The translations under genes and the position numbers were made by a program. The notes below the pieces were generated by a model. It was given only the letters and a program-made list of their open reading frames with translations, had not been told where the DNA came from and made no database searches. Below, one piece after another: positions 7,148 through 17,120 of a DNA stretch of 64,000 nucleotides; positions within the stretch are counted from its first letter, which is position 1, and each line of letters opens with the position of its first letter. The stretch spans positions 1,302,001 to 1,366,000 of the forward strand of contig NZ_CP072308.1 in the NCBI RefSeq assembly GCF_017726655.1. The letters are read 5' to 3'. The stretch is from Agrobacterium tumefaciens (lineage in GTDB: Bacteria; Pseudomonadota; Alphaproteobacteria; Rhizobiales; Rhizobiaceae).

Positions 7148-10100
7148 TCAGACGGCTTCGCGGAGCTGCTCGGCGGTCTGCAGATCGACCGACACGAGTT
7201 GAGATACACCCTGTTCGGCCATGGTGACACCGAAGAGGCGGTTCATGCGGGCCATGGTGATGGGGTTGTGGGTGATGATGACGAAGCGGGTTTCGGTGGA
7301 GGCCACCATTTCGTCCATCAGGTTGCAATAGCGCTCGACATTATGGTCGTCGAGCGGCGCATCCACCTCGTCCAGCACGCAGATCGGCGCGGGATTGGTC
7401 AGGAATACCGCGAAGATCAGCGCCATGGCCGTCAGGGCCTGCTCGCCGCCTGACAGCAGCGTCATGGTCTGCGGTTTTTTGCCCGGCGGACGGGCGAGGA
7501 TTTCGAGGCCGGCTTCCAGCGGATCATCGGATTCGATCAGCTGCAATTCCGCCGTGCCGCCGCCGAAGAGATGGGTGAACAGTCGCTGGAACTGTGAATT
7601 GACCACGTCGAAGGCGGCAATCAGCCGCTCGCGACCTTCGCGGTTGAGGCTCTGGATGCCAGCGCGCAGCTTGCGTACGGCATCGATGATATCGTCCCGC
7701 TCCTTGATCAGCGCCGCGAGCTTGGCGGAAAGCTCGGCCTGTTCCTCCTCGGCGCGCAGATTGACGGCGCCAAGCCTTTCGCGCTCGATCTTCAGCCGGT
7801 CCAGATCGCGCTCGACATCGCGTATATCCGGCTTCGGCTGGTCAGGGCCAAGGCCGGTCAGGCGAAACGCCATGTGCGGCTCGGTATTCAACGTTTCGCG
7901 GATGCGATGTTCCGCCTCCTGCCGTTTCTCGCGGGCGGAAACCAGCCGCTCTTCGGCGCGGCCGCGCTTTTCGCGGGCTTCTGCCAGTTCGGAAAGCGCC
8001 GTTGCCGCCACCCGGTCGGCGGCGCGCTGCAGGTTTTCGGCCTCGGCCAGCCGGTCGGCGGCGGCGCGGCGAGCGTCTTCGGTCTTCTGCAATTCGTTGA
8101 GGAGGTTGCGGCGTTTTTCGTCGAATTCCTCGGGCGCTATATCCAGTTCGGCGATTTCCTCGCGTGCCTCTTCCTCACGTTCGCGCAGCGTGGCGATATG
8201 GTCGGCGGCACTTGCCGCCCGCGATGCCCAAGTGGAACGTTCCTGCCCTATAACCTGAAGTCTGCGCTGGCGGCTTTCCGCCTCGCGGCTCACGCCCTCA
8301 TGGCGCGCGCGCGCTTCCGCCAGCAGGCCGCGATCGGTCGCGACTTCCATCTGGCTTTCACGCAGCTTGAGATCCAGCACGGAAAGATCAGGCGCGTCTT
8401 CCATTTCGATGCGGGCATTTTCCTCCTGAACGGCGATCTCATCGATCTGCGCGCCAATCTGGTTCAACGCTTCGGAGACGATATCGCGGCGGCGCAAAAG
8501 ATCGCCCGAGGCGCGTTCGGCCGATGTCAGCGCCTCGCGTGCCTCGGCAAGCTGACGGGTCGCGAGCCGGCTCCGGTCGCGCGCGTCCGAAAGCCGCAAT
8601 TCACTGCTTCTGATCTCCTCGGTTTTCGCGGCAAGCTGGTCTTCGGCCTCTTCCAGAATGGAGCGGGCCTCATCCAGTTCGGCTTCGATTTCGGCGAGTC
8701 GGTTCTTCTGCGACAGACGCAGTGCTGCGGCACCCGGTGCATCGGCGCTGGCGACATGGCCGTCCCAGCGGAACAGCGCGCCTTCGCGCGTTACCAGCCG
8801 CTGGCCGGCCTTCAGCGACGGCAACAGCCGCCGGGCCTCCGAAACGTTCGCAACGACGCCGATCTGCGCAAGGGCGCGCCGAAGGGCATCCGGTGCCTGC
8901 ACATGGTCCAGAAGCGGTTTGGCGCCCTGCGGCAGGCCGGGATCATCCGCACCGTTTCCATTGCCGCCCCAATAGGCGGGGGCGCTCGCATCAAGCGGGC
9001 TTTCGAGATCGTCGCCGAGCGCCGCCCCAAGTGCGGCTTCATAACCGCGCTCGACCGTCATTTCTTCCGCCACCGGCGTGAAGCTGCCATTCGCGGCGGC
9101 GCTTGAAGCGAGCATTTTGGTGATGGTACGCGCTTCCGTGTCCAACGCGTTCAGCCGATTTTTCGCCTTTTCCAGCGGCCCGCGCGCCAGCGCTTCGGCC
9201 GAACGTGCCTCGGCAACGGCGGCCTCGGCCTCTTCCACCACAATCATCGCGTCTTCGACGGCGATCTCAGCCGCCTCGACGGCTTCGCGCCGTTCCGCGG
9301 GGTCCGGAAGGCCGGAGAGTTTCTCGTCGATGGCCCCGATCTCGGCCGTCGCTTCCTGCGATTGCCGTTCGAGCCTCAGCTTGCGGTCGGAAAGATCGCG
9401 GATCGCCCGCTCCAGCTGCTGCCGGCTGGCAGCGGCTTCCGCGCGTTCGGCGGTGATTGATGTGAAGATGGCTTCGCTTTCCGCCAGCTTGACGGACGCA
9501 GCTTCGAAAGCTTGGCGCATTTCGTCCGCGTGGCGACCGGAATCGGAGAGGATGTCGAGGAGCTCGGCCTCTTCTTCGTCCAGCCGCGCGAGTATCCGGG
9601 CATTGTCAGAGACAAGCCGTTCCTCGCGGACGATATCCTCGCCAAGCTGCGACAGACGGCGCGCAAGCTCGTCACGGCGGCGCAGCAGGCGGTTGGCCTC
9701 GTCATCCAGCTGGGTGCGGGCAATCTGCAGGCGTTGCAGGGCGGCGGCGACTTTCGCCTCGTCCTCGCGCAGTTCCGGCAGTTTCAGGCTGGCGATGCCC
9801 TGCTGCTTGGCTGCTTCCATCTGGGCTTGAGCCTTTTCGGCAACGATGTTCGTTGCCTGATTGAGCGCGCTTTCCGCCTCGCCTTCCGCTTCCTTCGCTT
9901 CCACCCAGCGAATGTGCAACAGCGTCGCCTCGCGGGCGCGGATATCGGCGGACAGCATCTTGAAGCGGTTGGCCTGGCGCGCCTGCCGTTTCAGGCTTTC
10001 GATCTGGCTTTCCAGTTGGGCGGTCACGTCTTCCAGCCGCTCCAGATTGGTCTCGGCTGCGCGCAGGCGAAGCTCCGCCTCGTGGCGGCGGGAATGCAGG

Positions 10101-10615
10101 CCGGAAATGCCAGCCGCTTCTTCCAGCAGCTGGCGGCGGGCCTGCGGCTTGGCGTTGATGAGTTCGCCGATGCGTCCCTGCCCCACCATGGAGGGCGAGC
10201 GTGCGCCGGTGGAGGCATCGGCGAAGAGAAGCTGCACATCCTTGGCGCGCGCTTCCTTGCCGTTGATGCGGTAGACGGAGCCGTTTTCGCGCTCGATGCG
10301 GCGCGTCACCTGAATTTCATCGGCGTCGTTAAAGGCGGCGGGCGCGGTGCGGTCGGAATTGTCAAGATAAAGGCCGACTTCAGCGGTATTGCGGGCGGGA
10401 CGGTTGCCGGAACCGGAGAAGATGACGTCATCCATGCCGGAGGCGCGCATGTTCTTGTAGGAATTCTCGCCCATCACCCAGCGCAGCGCTTCGACGAGGT
10501 TGGACTTGCCGCAGCCGTTCGGGCCGACGACGCCGGTCAAACCGGGCTCGATGATGAATTCGGATGGTTCAACGAAGGACTTGAAACCGACGAGACGGAG
10601 CTTGTTAAACTTCAT
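7148..10615 (-). CDS. smc: Chromosome segregation ATPase SMC
   Basis: 1155 residues, usual length for bacterial SMC. It condenses and segregates DNA as a ring with ScpA/ScpB. The start MKFNKLRLVGFKSF at 10615 is the family N-terminus; ten extra codons are possible upstream but have no family support. Order: N-terminal ATPase half with Walker A GVVGPNGCGKSN near residue 30, a long coiled coil rich in E, R, A and L, a hinge around 500-650, a second coiled coil, then the C-terminal half with signature LLSGGEQALTAMAL and Walker B ICVLDEVDAPLDD. It is last of three same-strand genes (DUF721, DsbA-like, smc), an arrangement shared by many alphaproteobacteria. Confidence 0.96.
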   Translation of the reverse strand: MKFNKLRLVGFKSFVEPSEFIIEPGLTGVVGPNGCGKSNLVEALRWVMGENSYKNMRASGMDDVIFSGSGNRPARNTAEVGLYLDNSDRTAPAAFNDADEIQVTRRIERENGSVYRINGKEARAKDVQLLFADASTGARSPSMVGQGRIGELINAKPQARRQLLEEAAGISGLHSRRHEAELRLRAAETNLERLEDVTAQLESQIESLKRQARQANRFKMLSADIRAREATLLHIRWVEAKEAEGEAESALNQATNIVAEKAQAQMEAAKQQGIASLKLPELREDEAKVAAALQRLQIARTQLDDEANRLLRRRDELARRLSQLGEDIVREERLVSDNARILARLDEEEAELLDILSDSGRHADEMRQAFEAASVKLAESEAIFTSITAERAEAAASRQQLERAIRDLSDRKLRLERQSQEATAEIGAIDEKLSGLPDPAERREAVEAAEIAVEDAMIVVEEAEAAVAEARSAEALARGPLEKAKNRLNALDTEARTITKMLASSAAANGSFTPVAEEMTVERGYEAALGAALGDDLESPLDASAPAYWGGNGNGADDPGLPQGAKPLLDHVQAPDALRRALAQIGVVANVSEARRLLPSLKAGQRLVTREGALFRWDGHVASADAPGAAALRLSQKNRLAEIEAELDEARSILEEAEDQLAAKTEEIRSSELRLSDARDRSRLATRQLAEAREALTSAERASGDLLRRRDIVSEALNQIGAQIDEIAVQEENARIEMEDAPDLSVLDLKLRESQMEVATDRGLLAEARARHEGVSREAESRQRRLQVIGQERSTWASRAASAADHIATLREREEEAREEIAELDIAPEEFDEKRRNLLNELQKTEDARRAAADRLAEAENLQRAADRVAATALSELAEAREKRGRAEERLVSAREKRQEAEHRIRETLNTEPHMAFRLTGLGPDQPKPDIRDVERDLDRLKIERERLGAVNLRAEEEQAELSAKLAALIKERDDIIDAVRKLRAGIQSLNREGRERLIAAFDVVNSQFQRLFTHLFGGGTAELQLIESDDPLEAGLEILARPPGKKPQTMTLLSGGEQALTAMALIFAVFLTNPAPICVLDEVDAPLDDHNVERYCNLMDEMVASTETRFVIITHNPITMARMNRLFGVTMAEQGVSQLVSVDLQTAEQLREAV

Positions 10616-10699
10616 ACCGCCACGCTCCAGGTGGAGTAACGGCAATAAAAAACGGGCGTGCGGAAATATCCGCCGCCCGCTTTCTGAAGGCTTCGGTGA

Positions 10700-11380
10700 T
10701 CAGAGCAGCTTGTCGATGACAGCCGACATGGTTTCAACCGACATGTCTCCTGCGTATTTCTTGCCGTTGATGATGAAAGTCGGCGTGGAGTTGACGCCGA
10801 ATTCCGTCGCACCGCGTTGCATGGTGGCGTTCACATCATCCAGAAGTTTCTGGTTCGTCAAGCAGGCCTCGAAAGACTCCTGTGAGAAACCGGCCATTTT
10901 CGACATTTGCAGCAGGGCGGCACGCGCATCCTGCGCGGTTGCCCAGCTCTGCTGCTGCTTGAACAGCATGGAAACGAAGGGGAAATATTGACCTTCCGGT
11001 GCGCAGCGCGCCAGCATGAAGGCGGCAGCGGCGCGCGGATCGAACGGGAATTCGCGCAGCACGAAATAGACCTTGCCGGTATCGATGTACTTCTTCTTGA
11101 TTTCTTCAAAGGTCTTGTTGTGGAAGTTGGCGCAGTGCGGGCAGGTCATCGACATATATTCGACGATCTTGACGGGTGCGTTGGCATCGCCGAGCGCTGC
11201 TTCCGGCAGCGGGCCGGGCTTCATGACAGCAGCCATGTCCACATCACCGGTGGATTCAGGCAATTCCTGCGCCTGGGCAATACCGGGCGTGAAGGCAAAC
11301 GGCAGGGCCGTGGCGATGGCGGCAAGAGCAACGCCGCCGAGAAGGCTGCGACGGGAAATGGTCAGTTCGGGAAAATGCAT
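10700..11380 (-). CDS. Exported DsbA-family thiol oxidoreductase
   Basis: 226 residues. The leader carries a twin-arginine-like motif (ISRRSLLGG) followed by a hydrophobic run and an AQA cleavage site near residue 38, so Tat or Sec export is possible. The thioredoxin fold holds the redox motif CPHC (Cys80, Cys83) in YMSMTCPHCANFH and a cis-proline loop STPTFIING near residue 202. The inserted helical domain is shortened, as in DsbA/DsbG-like family 'thioredoxin_4' proteins. It should oxidise or isomerise periplasmic disulfides. It lies between DUF721 and smc on the same strand, a conserved but functionally unexplained placement. Confidence 0.88.
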   Translation of the reverse strand: MHFPELTISRRSLLGGVALAAIATALPFAFTPGIAQAQELPESTGDVDMAAVMKPGPLPEAALGDANAPVKIVEYMSMTCPHCANFHNKTFEEIKKKYIDTGKVYFVLREFPFDPRAAAAFMLARCAPEGQYFPFVSMLFKQQQSWATAQDARAALLQMSKMAGFSQESFEACLTNQKLLDDVNATMQRGATEFGVNSTPTFIINGKKYAGDMSVETMSAVIDKLL

Positions 11381-11507
11381 GAAAGCACCTGTTGGTAATA
11401 GACTCGATTGTCTGTTGATTCCGATATAGCGACGGCCGGTTCATCACAAGCGGGGTTCTGAACTCTTCTTGTCAAAGAATTGTGACCAGTCAAGGACGGC
11501 GCCGTCA

Positions 11508-12035
11508 TCAAATCGTTTTGCGCCCTGGCTTCTTCTGCAAGACCGCCGTGCCAAGCCGTTCCACCGCCTTGCGCAGCGCCTCGCTCTCGATGCCGTTTAT
11601 CATGTCATCGAGACGTTTTGCCGCATCGCCGCGCAGGGGCTGTGGTTTGCGTCGGCGGGTGATGGCCTGCGAGACCGGTTTCTGCACGATCCTGATCTGG
11701 CGCACCGCCGGGAAACCGAAAAAGCCGTTGATGCGGGCGATGAGTTCGCCCTGTGCATGGGTGAGAAACAGGGCGCGTGCGCCTTCGCAGGCGATGGTCA
11801 GCACGCCGGGCTGATAACCGCCGCGATCCGGCCCCTCGTCGCGGCGCGGCCAGGTGATTTTTTCGGGCCGCGTGCAATCGGCAAAGTCATCACCGGCGAT
11901 CTCGTCCCAGGAGCCGAGCAGCGCGGTGTTGATGCCTGCGCGTTTCGACAGGACCGGGTCCATAATGCCATTGGCGACTTCGGCGATCTGGACGACGCCC
12001 TTTTTCTTGCCGGCACCGCTCTGGGGATAACGCAT
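11508..12035 (-). CDS. DUF721 / DciA-like protein
   Basis: 175 residues. The N-terminal half matches DUF721: VANGIMDPVLSKRAGINTALLGSWDEIAG, then a strand GVLTIACEGARALFLTHAQGELIARINGFFG. This is the KH-like domain found in DciA, the replicative helicase loader/operator used by bacteria that lack DnaC. The C-terminal tail is basic (ITRRRKPQPL, LQKKPGRKTI). Whether this rhizobial member loads DnaB is inference from the domain. It starts 97 bp from the divergent mutY start and heads the DUF721-dsbA-smc group. Confidence 0.75.
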   Translation of the reverse strand: MRYPQSGAGKKKGVVQIAEVANGIMDPVLSKRAGINTALLGSWDEIAGDDFADCTRPEKITWPRRDEGPDRGGYQPGVLTIACEGARALFLTHAQGELIARINGFFGFPAVRQIRIVQKPVSQAITRRRKPQPLRGDAAKRLDDMINGIESEALRKAVERLGTAVLQKKPGRKTI

Positions 12036-12132
12036 GTTTCACTCGCGATTTTGGAGGGGGCGATCCACATTTTCTTGATCGCCCGCTACGGATGTCCCAA
12101 CTATAGGCCAAACCGAACAGAAACGGCAAACC

Positions 12133-13236
12133 ATGCTTCAAAAAACCGCCCCGTCGTCTTATGCGCAGATGCTGCTCGCATGGTACGACCGGCATCATCG
12201 CGAATTGCCCTGGCGCACTTCCCCGGCCATGGCAGCGAAGGGAAAACGCGCCGATCCCTATCATGTCTGGCTTTCGGAAGTGATGCTGCAGCAGACGACG
12301 GTGCAGGCAGTAAAGCCCTATTTCCTCAAGTTTCTCGCGGCGTGGCCAAGCGTCAACGATCTGGCAGCGGCACCTGTCGAGGACGTCATGGCCGCCTGGG
12401 CGGGGCTGGGTTATTACGCCCGCGCCCGCAACCTGAAGAAATGCGCGGAAGCCGTGGCGAATGAGCATGGCGGCATGTTTCCCGATACGGAAGAGGGGCT
12501 GAAGCAATTGCCCGGTATCGGCGACTATACGTCCGCCGCCGTCGCTGCCATCGCATTCAATCGTCAGGCGGCCGTGATGGATGGCAATGTCGAGCGCGTC
12601 ATTTCGCGGCTCTTTGCCATCGATGCTCCCCTGCCCGGCTCAAAGCCTGCAATGAAAGCGAAGGTGGCGGAACTTACCCCTTCTGACAGGCCCGGCGATT
12701 TTGCGCAGGCGATGATGGATCTCGGCGCGACGGTCTGCACCCCGAAACGGCCGGCCTGCGCGCTCTGTCCGTTCAACGGCATCTGTCGGGCGCTTGCGGA
12801 GGACGAGCCGGAGCGGTTTCCGGTGAAAGCTGCGAAAAAGGCAAAACCCGTGCGGCTGGGCGCTGCCTTCGTGGCCGTCAATGCAGAGGGTGAAATCCTG
12901 CTGCGGCGGCGAATCGACAGCGGCCTTCTCGGCGGAATGACGGAGGTGCCGACAACGGGTTGGACCGCCCGTCTCGACGGCGGCACGGATCAAAATCACG
13001 CGCCTTTTTCAGCGGAGTGGCAGGCGGCGGGCGTGATCGTGCATGTCTTCACCCATTTCGAACTGCGGCTGACAGTCTATCGCGCGCAGGTGCCGGATTA
13101 CCTTCAAACCGGCCCGGATGACGGATGGTGGGAGCCGGTTACAAATCTTGACGCGCAGGCGCTGCCAACGGTGATGAAAAAAGTCATCGCGCAGGCTATT
13201 CCATCCGCATTCAATGAAAGCAGGAAATTTCGATGA
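12133..13236 (+). CDS. mutY: A/G-specific adenine DNA glycosylase MutY
   Basis: Removes A mispaired with 8-oxoG. 367 residues, family length. Visible: catalytic Glu in LSEVMLQQTTV (about residue 50), helix-hairpin-helix LPGIGDYTSAAVAAIAF, catalytic Asp in VMDGNVERV, and the four-cysteine [4Fe-4S] loop C-x6-C-x2-C-x5-C (VCTPKRPACALCPFNGIC). A C-terminal NUDIX-like 8-oxoG recognition domain follows (residues 235-360). It overlaps the next gene by ATGA, indicating translational coupling. Confidence 0.96.
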   Translation: MLQKTAPSSYAQMLLAWYDRHHRELPWRTSPAMAAKGKRADPYHVWLSEVMLQQTTVQAVKPYFLKFLAAWPSVNDLAAAPVEDVMAAWAGLGYYARARNLKKCAEAVANEHGGMFPDTEEGLKQLPGIGDYTSAAVAAIAFNRQAAVMDGNVERVISRLFAIDAPLPGSKPAMKAKVAELTPSDRPGDFAQAMMDLGATVCTPKRPACALCPFNGICRALAEDEPERFPVKAAKKAKPVRLGAAFVAVNAEGEILLRRRIDSGLLGGMTEVPTTGWTARLDGGTDQNHAPFSAEWQAAGVIVHVFTHFELRLTVYRAQVPDYLQTGPDDGWWEPVTNLDAQALPTVMKKVIAQAIPSAFNESRKFR

Positions 13237-13844
13237 CCAAGATTGAGCATATCGTATTCGACATCGGCAAGGTGCTGATCCATTACGATCCGCATATTCC
13301 CTATAGCCGCCTCATTCCCGATGCCGATGAGCGCCAATGGTTTTTCGAGAATGTCTGCACCCACGACTGGAATCTCGAACAGGATCGCGGCCGCCGCTGG
13401 GAGGATGCTGAAGCTTTGCTGGTGGAGAAATTCCCGGACCGGGAAGAGCACATCCGCTCCTTCCGCAAATTCTGGCATGAGATGGTCTCGCATTCCTACG
13501 ACGACAGCGTCGCGATCATGACAGGCCTGATCGACAGCGGCCATGACGTGACGATGCTCACCAACTTCGCTTCCGACACGTTTCGCGAGGCGCAGAAGAT
13601 GTTCCCCTTCCTCATGCTGCCGCGCGGCGTCACCGTTTCCGGCGATGTGAAGCTCTTGAAGCCTGACGTGGCGATCTATGATCTCCACGCGAAAGAATTT
13701 GGCCTCAATCCGGCCACCAGTCTCTTCATCGACGATACGCTCGCCAATGTCGAAGGCGCCCAGGCCGCCGGCTGGCAGGCGGTGCATTTTACCGGCGCGG
13801 AAAAGCTGAAGCAGGATTTGCGGGCGTTTGGGGTGGAAATTTAA
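13233..13844 (+). CDS. HAD-superfamily phosphatase coupled to mutY
   Basis: 203 residues. HAD motifs: I, FDIGKVLIHYDP (nucleophile D12, with Gly in the acid/base position as in YihX-type members); II, MLTNFAS; III, KLLKPDVAIY; IV, FIDDTLANVEGA. The alpha-helical cap between motifs I and II makes it a subfamily IA enzyme, acting perhaps on small sugar phosphates. It begins inside the mutY stop codon (ATGA overlap). Substrate cannot be predicted; no functional link to MutY is evident beyond co-translation. Confidence 0.82.
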   Translation: MTKIEHIVFDIGKVLIHYDPHIPYSRLIPDADERQWFFENVCTHDWNLEQDRGRRWEDAEALLVEKFPDREEHIRSFRKFWHEMVSHSYDDSVAIMTGLIDSGHDVTMLTNFASDTFREAQKMFPFLMLPRGVTVSGDVKLLKPDVAIYDLHAKEFGLNPATSLFIDDTLANVEGAQAAGWQAVHFTGAEKLKQDLRAFGVEI

Positions 13845-14176
13845 TCGTCGATAGATCGGGAAAAGAAATTGGCGCAGGCGGAAATGGCGGTCTCCGGCCT
13901 GCGCCAGTCCTGCCGCAAGCGGCATTGGACGCAATGTTTTTGTGAGTTGTCCAGACCGGATTTTCACAACCACTGCTTTGACTAGTACAGTAGTTGTCGT
14001 CTCTTGCGCGAAACTTGTCTAGCTAAAATTTTATATTCGAAAATACCAACGCCCGACACTGATGTGCCGGGCGTTGGTCGTTCTCCATCCGGGACTGAAG
14101 GTACGAAACCGGGTGGAGACGTATGCTGACAAGGGCGGGCGGTGGATCGTCCGTCTTCGGCCTTTTGGGCTTTCGA
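13845..14176. other. Intergenic region between HAD gene and ccrM with two hairpins
   Basis: 332 bp without a recognisable gene. A 10-bp inverted repeat (TGGCGCAGGC at 13870-13879, complement at 13897-13906) follows the HAD gene; on the minus strand it is followed by ATTTCTTTT. A second hairpin ends the ccrM side (separate entry). The middle (about 13930-14040) is moderately AT-rich; I see no convincing tRNA or sRNA there. Confidence 0.5.
14046..14077 (-). terminator. Terminator of ccrM
   Basis: 10-bp perfect stem (CCAACGCCCG at 14046-14055, complement at 14068-14077) placed 100 bases past the ccrM stop. Read on the minus strand it is followed by TATTTTCGAATAT, a moderately T-rich tail. Confidence 0.6.
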
Positions 14177-15358
<1,182 letters not shown>

Positions 15359-15360
15359 TT

Positions 15361-15381
15361 ATGGTTACCGAAGATGGTTAT
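15361..15381 (-). promoter_or_regulatory. Paired CtrA-like half-sites upstream of ccrM
   Basis: On the minus strand ATAACCAT and GTAACCAT occur as direct repeats 13 bp apart (complements at 15374-15381 and 15361-15368), each one base from the rhizobial CtrA half-site TTAACCAT. They lie 39-59 bp upstream of the ccrM start. CtrA control of ccrM is established in Caulobacter and Brucella; here it is inferred from the motif. Confidence 0.45.
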
Positions 15382-15557
15382 CAAAGCCTGAACAAGTCAC
15401 GGAAAATGCGAAATAAATGGCAGGTGGCGGAAGGCGGCCGGCTTTTGGCGGGGCAGCGACGGGAACCCGATGGTACCTAAAACGTTGTGCACAATGGGTT
15501 AGACCGCCGCAGACGTTTGCGGGTGGTGACAGTTGTCAGTCGATGGGGGTGGGTGCC

Positions 15558-16658
15558 ATGGGATCCAGAAAAAAAACGGCCGGGTTGTTGAATGGACTTG
15601 CGCTTGGCGTCGCGTGGACGGCCATGCAGGCGTCCCCCCTCTTTGCGCAGGAGCCGAGCCCCCAATATAGCGTCGTCACCGACGCGGTGCTTGCAGATGG
15701 CGGCCCTTCACTTGGCAACACCGACAAGGTGCGCTGGGATTTCTACAAGGCTGATCGCACCGGCGTGCGCACCGACGTCAACGCTGGCGGATCCTACGAC
15801 GCCACCTTTGAGGCAAAGCTGCCGGCGGGCAAATATGTCGGCGTTGCCGCACTTGGCAATGTCACCCGCGAAGTGCCGTTTGAAGTGAAGGACGGCAGCG
15901 TGGCCAGGCCAAAAGTGAATTTCGACGCCGCCGAGTTGACGGTCGTGCCGAAACGGAAACCCGATGGCGACGTCGAAACCCAGGCGAAAACGGAAATCAC
16001 CAAGGACGACTTCAAGGACAGCGTCTATGGCCGCAACAGCGTTTTTGTCCCGGCAGGCGAGATCGTCCTGACCGGCAGCATCGGCCCGGCGAAAGCGCAG
16101 GAAACATTATCCGTCAAGGCGGGCGACAGGATCAGCCATGATGTCATCATCCCGAGCGGCGTAGTGGTTGCCAAGGCGGTTTATGCCGAGGGCGGCCGCG
16201 CGGTGGAGACCGACGATATCAGGTTTGAAGCCATGTCGGCCGACCAGACGCTGGATGGCACCCGCCAGACCATCAACGGCACCTACGGCACCGGGAAAAT
16301 GATGGAGATGCCTGCGGGCGACTTCGTCATGCACGCCCGTCTCGGCAAGGTGATGGTCGACAAGGCCTTTACCGTCAAGGCCGGCGAGCGCACGGAAGTC
16401 ACGCTCAATCTCGATGCAGGCGTTCTTGCCATCAACGCTCCTGGCGCCGAACGGATCGATATCGTCGAAACCACCAAAGACCTTCAGGGCACGCAGAAGG
16501 AGATTTCGGGTCGATACGGCACGAAACATCAGGAGACGCTGCACCCCGGCGATTATGCGGTCAAGGTGAGCTACGACAAGAAGTCCGGCCGCGACCCGAA
16601 GGAGATGACCGTCACCGTCAAGGCCGCTGAGAGAACCGAGACGACCGTGGCGGAATAG
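15558..16658 (+). CDS. Secreted tandem beta-domain protein, unknown function
   Basis: 366 residues from ATG 15558 (GGGGGTGG upstream; alternatives at 15543 and 15417). Signal peptide about 1-30, ending SPLFAQ. The mature part consists of three to four diverged repeats of roughly 90 residues with a shared plan: a Y/F-G segment, PAGxYVxxxxLG, FxVKAGxR, then a strand ending GVLxxxA (LPAGKYVGVAALG; MPAGDFVMHARLG; HPGDYAVKVSYD; TVKAGERTEVTLNLDAGVL). Similar units occur in rhizobial secreted and VWA-type envelope proteins; they look like small beta-sandwiches. The acidic/basic mix and lack of a membrane anchor suggest a periplasmic or surface structural role. No enzyme motif seen. Confidence 0.6.
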   Translation: MGSRKKTAGLLNGLALGVAWTAMQASPLFAQEPSPQYSVVTDAVLADGGPSLGNTDKVRWDFYKADRTGVRTDVNAGGSYDATFEAKLPAGKYVGVAALGNVTREVPFEVKDGSVARPKVNFDAAELTVVPKRKPDGDVETQAKTEITKDDFKDSVYGRNSVFVPAGEIVLTGSIGPAKAQETLSVKAGDRISHDVIIPSGVVVAKAVYAEGGRAVETDDIRFEAMSADQTLDGTRQTINGTYGTGKMMEMPAGDFVMHARLGKVMVDKAFTVKAGERTEVTLNLDAGVLAINAPGAERIDIVETTKDLQGTQKEISGRYGTKHQETLHPGDYAVKVSYDKKSGRDPKEMTVTVKAAERTETTVAE

Positions 16659-17112
16659 GCGCCCGCGGTTCAGCCCTGCCGCCGTCTGGCGCCGGACTGA
16701 TCTTCACGCCGCCGAAGCCGGAGGCGGCGATGCGGTCACACAGCCTGATCCACTGGCAGCCGCGACAGGCCTGCCTGATATCGCCTGACGCAAAGGCCAG
16801 ACGCATCCTGCCAAGAAAATCAGGTGTGGCCGGCAATCGCTTGCCGGCAGGGAGAGGCTCGCCCAGGAAGGCCGAAACGGACTGGCGGGCGGTTTCATCC
16901 CGTTGCACCACGCCGTCATTAAAACAATGCGCATGGCTTTCGCAGAGCAAGCCTTCGCAGATATCGTCGGGACCATCCACCAGTTCGACATCCTCGCCCG
17001 CATTCAATCGCGCGGCGACGCCATCGTAATTTTCGACAAAACCGGACGTGTAGCCTTTTCCGACATAGGTCAGCATGCACAGGAGATGATGGGGCCGCAG
17101 GCGGACTGTCAC
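16618..17112 (-). CDS. DUF1284 family, Cys/His-rich (predicted Fe-S) protein
   Basis: 164 residues from GTG 17112, chosen because the family begins VRLRPHHLLCMLTYVGKGY right after it; the longer frame to 17190 would run back into the GntR gene. DUF1284 hallmarks: RPHHLLC, LVDGPDDICEGLLC, HAHCFND, RD, and a C-terminal cluster QACRGCQWIRLCDR. The seven or so conserved Cys plus His suggest a metal or iron-sulfur site. Function unknown. The start lies 8 bp past the stop of the GntR gene, so both form one transcript; the 3' end overlaps the convergent secreted-protein gene by 41 bp. Confidence 0.7.
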   Translation of the reverse strand: MTVRLRPHHLLCMLTYVGKGYTSGFVENYDGVAARLNAGEDVELVDGPDDICEGLLCESHAHCFNDGVVQRDETARQSVSAFLGEPLPAGKRLPATPDFLGRMRLAFASGDIRQACRGCQWIRLCDRIAASGFGGVKISPAPDGGRAEPRAPIPPRSSRFSQRP

Positions 17113-17120
17113 AGCCCGCC

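Noticed and set aside
6827..7230. Open frames on the minus strand between smc and the DUF4375 gene
   Set aside because: They overlap the hairpins and both neighbouring genes, lack ribosome sites and resemble no protein family.
7395..10639. Long plus-strand frames antisense to smc
   Set aside because: They are shadows of the coiled-coil coding strand (Ser/Arg-rich runs) and have no domain likeness.
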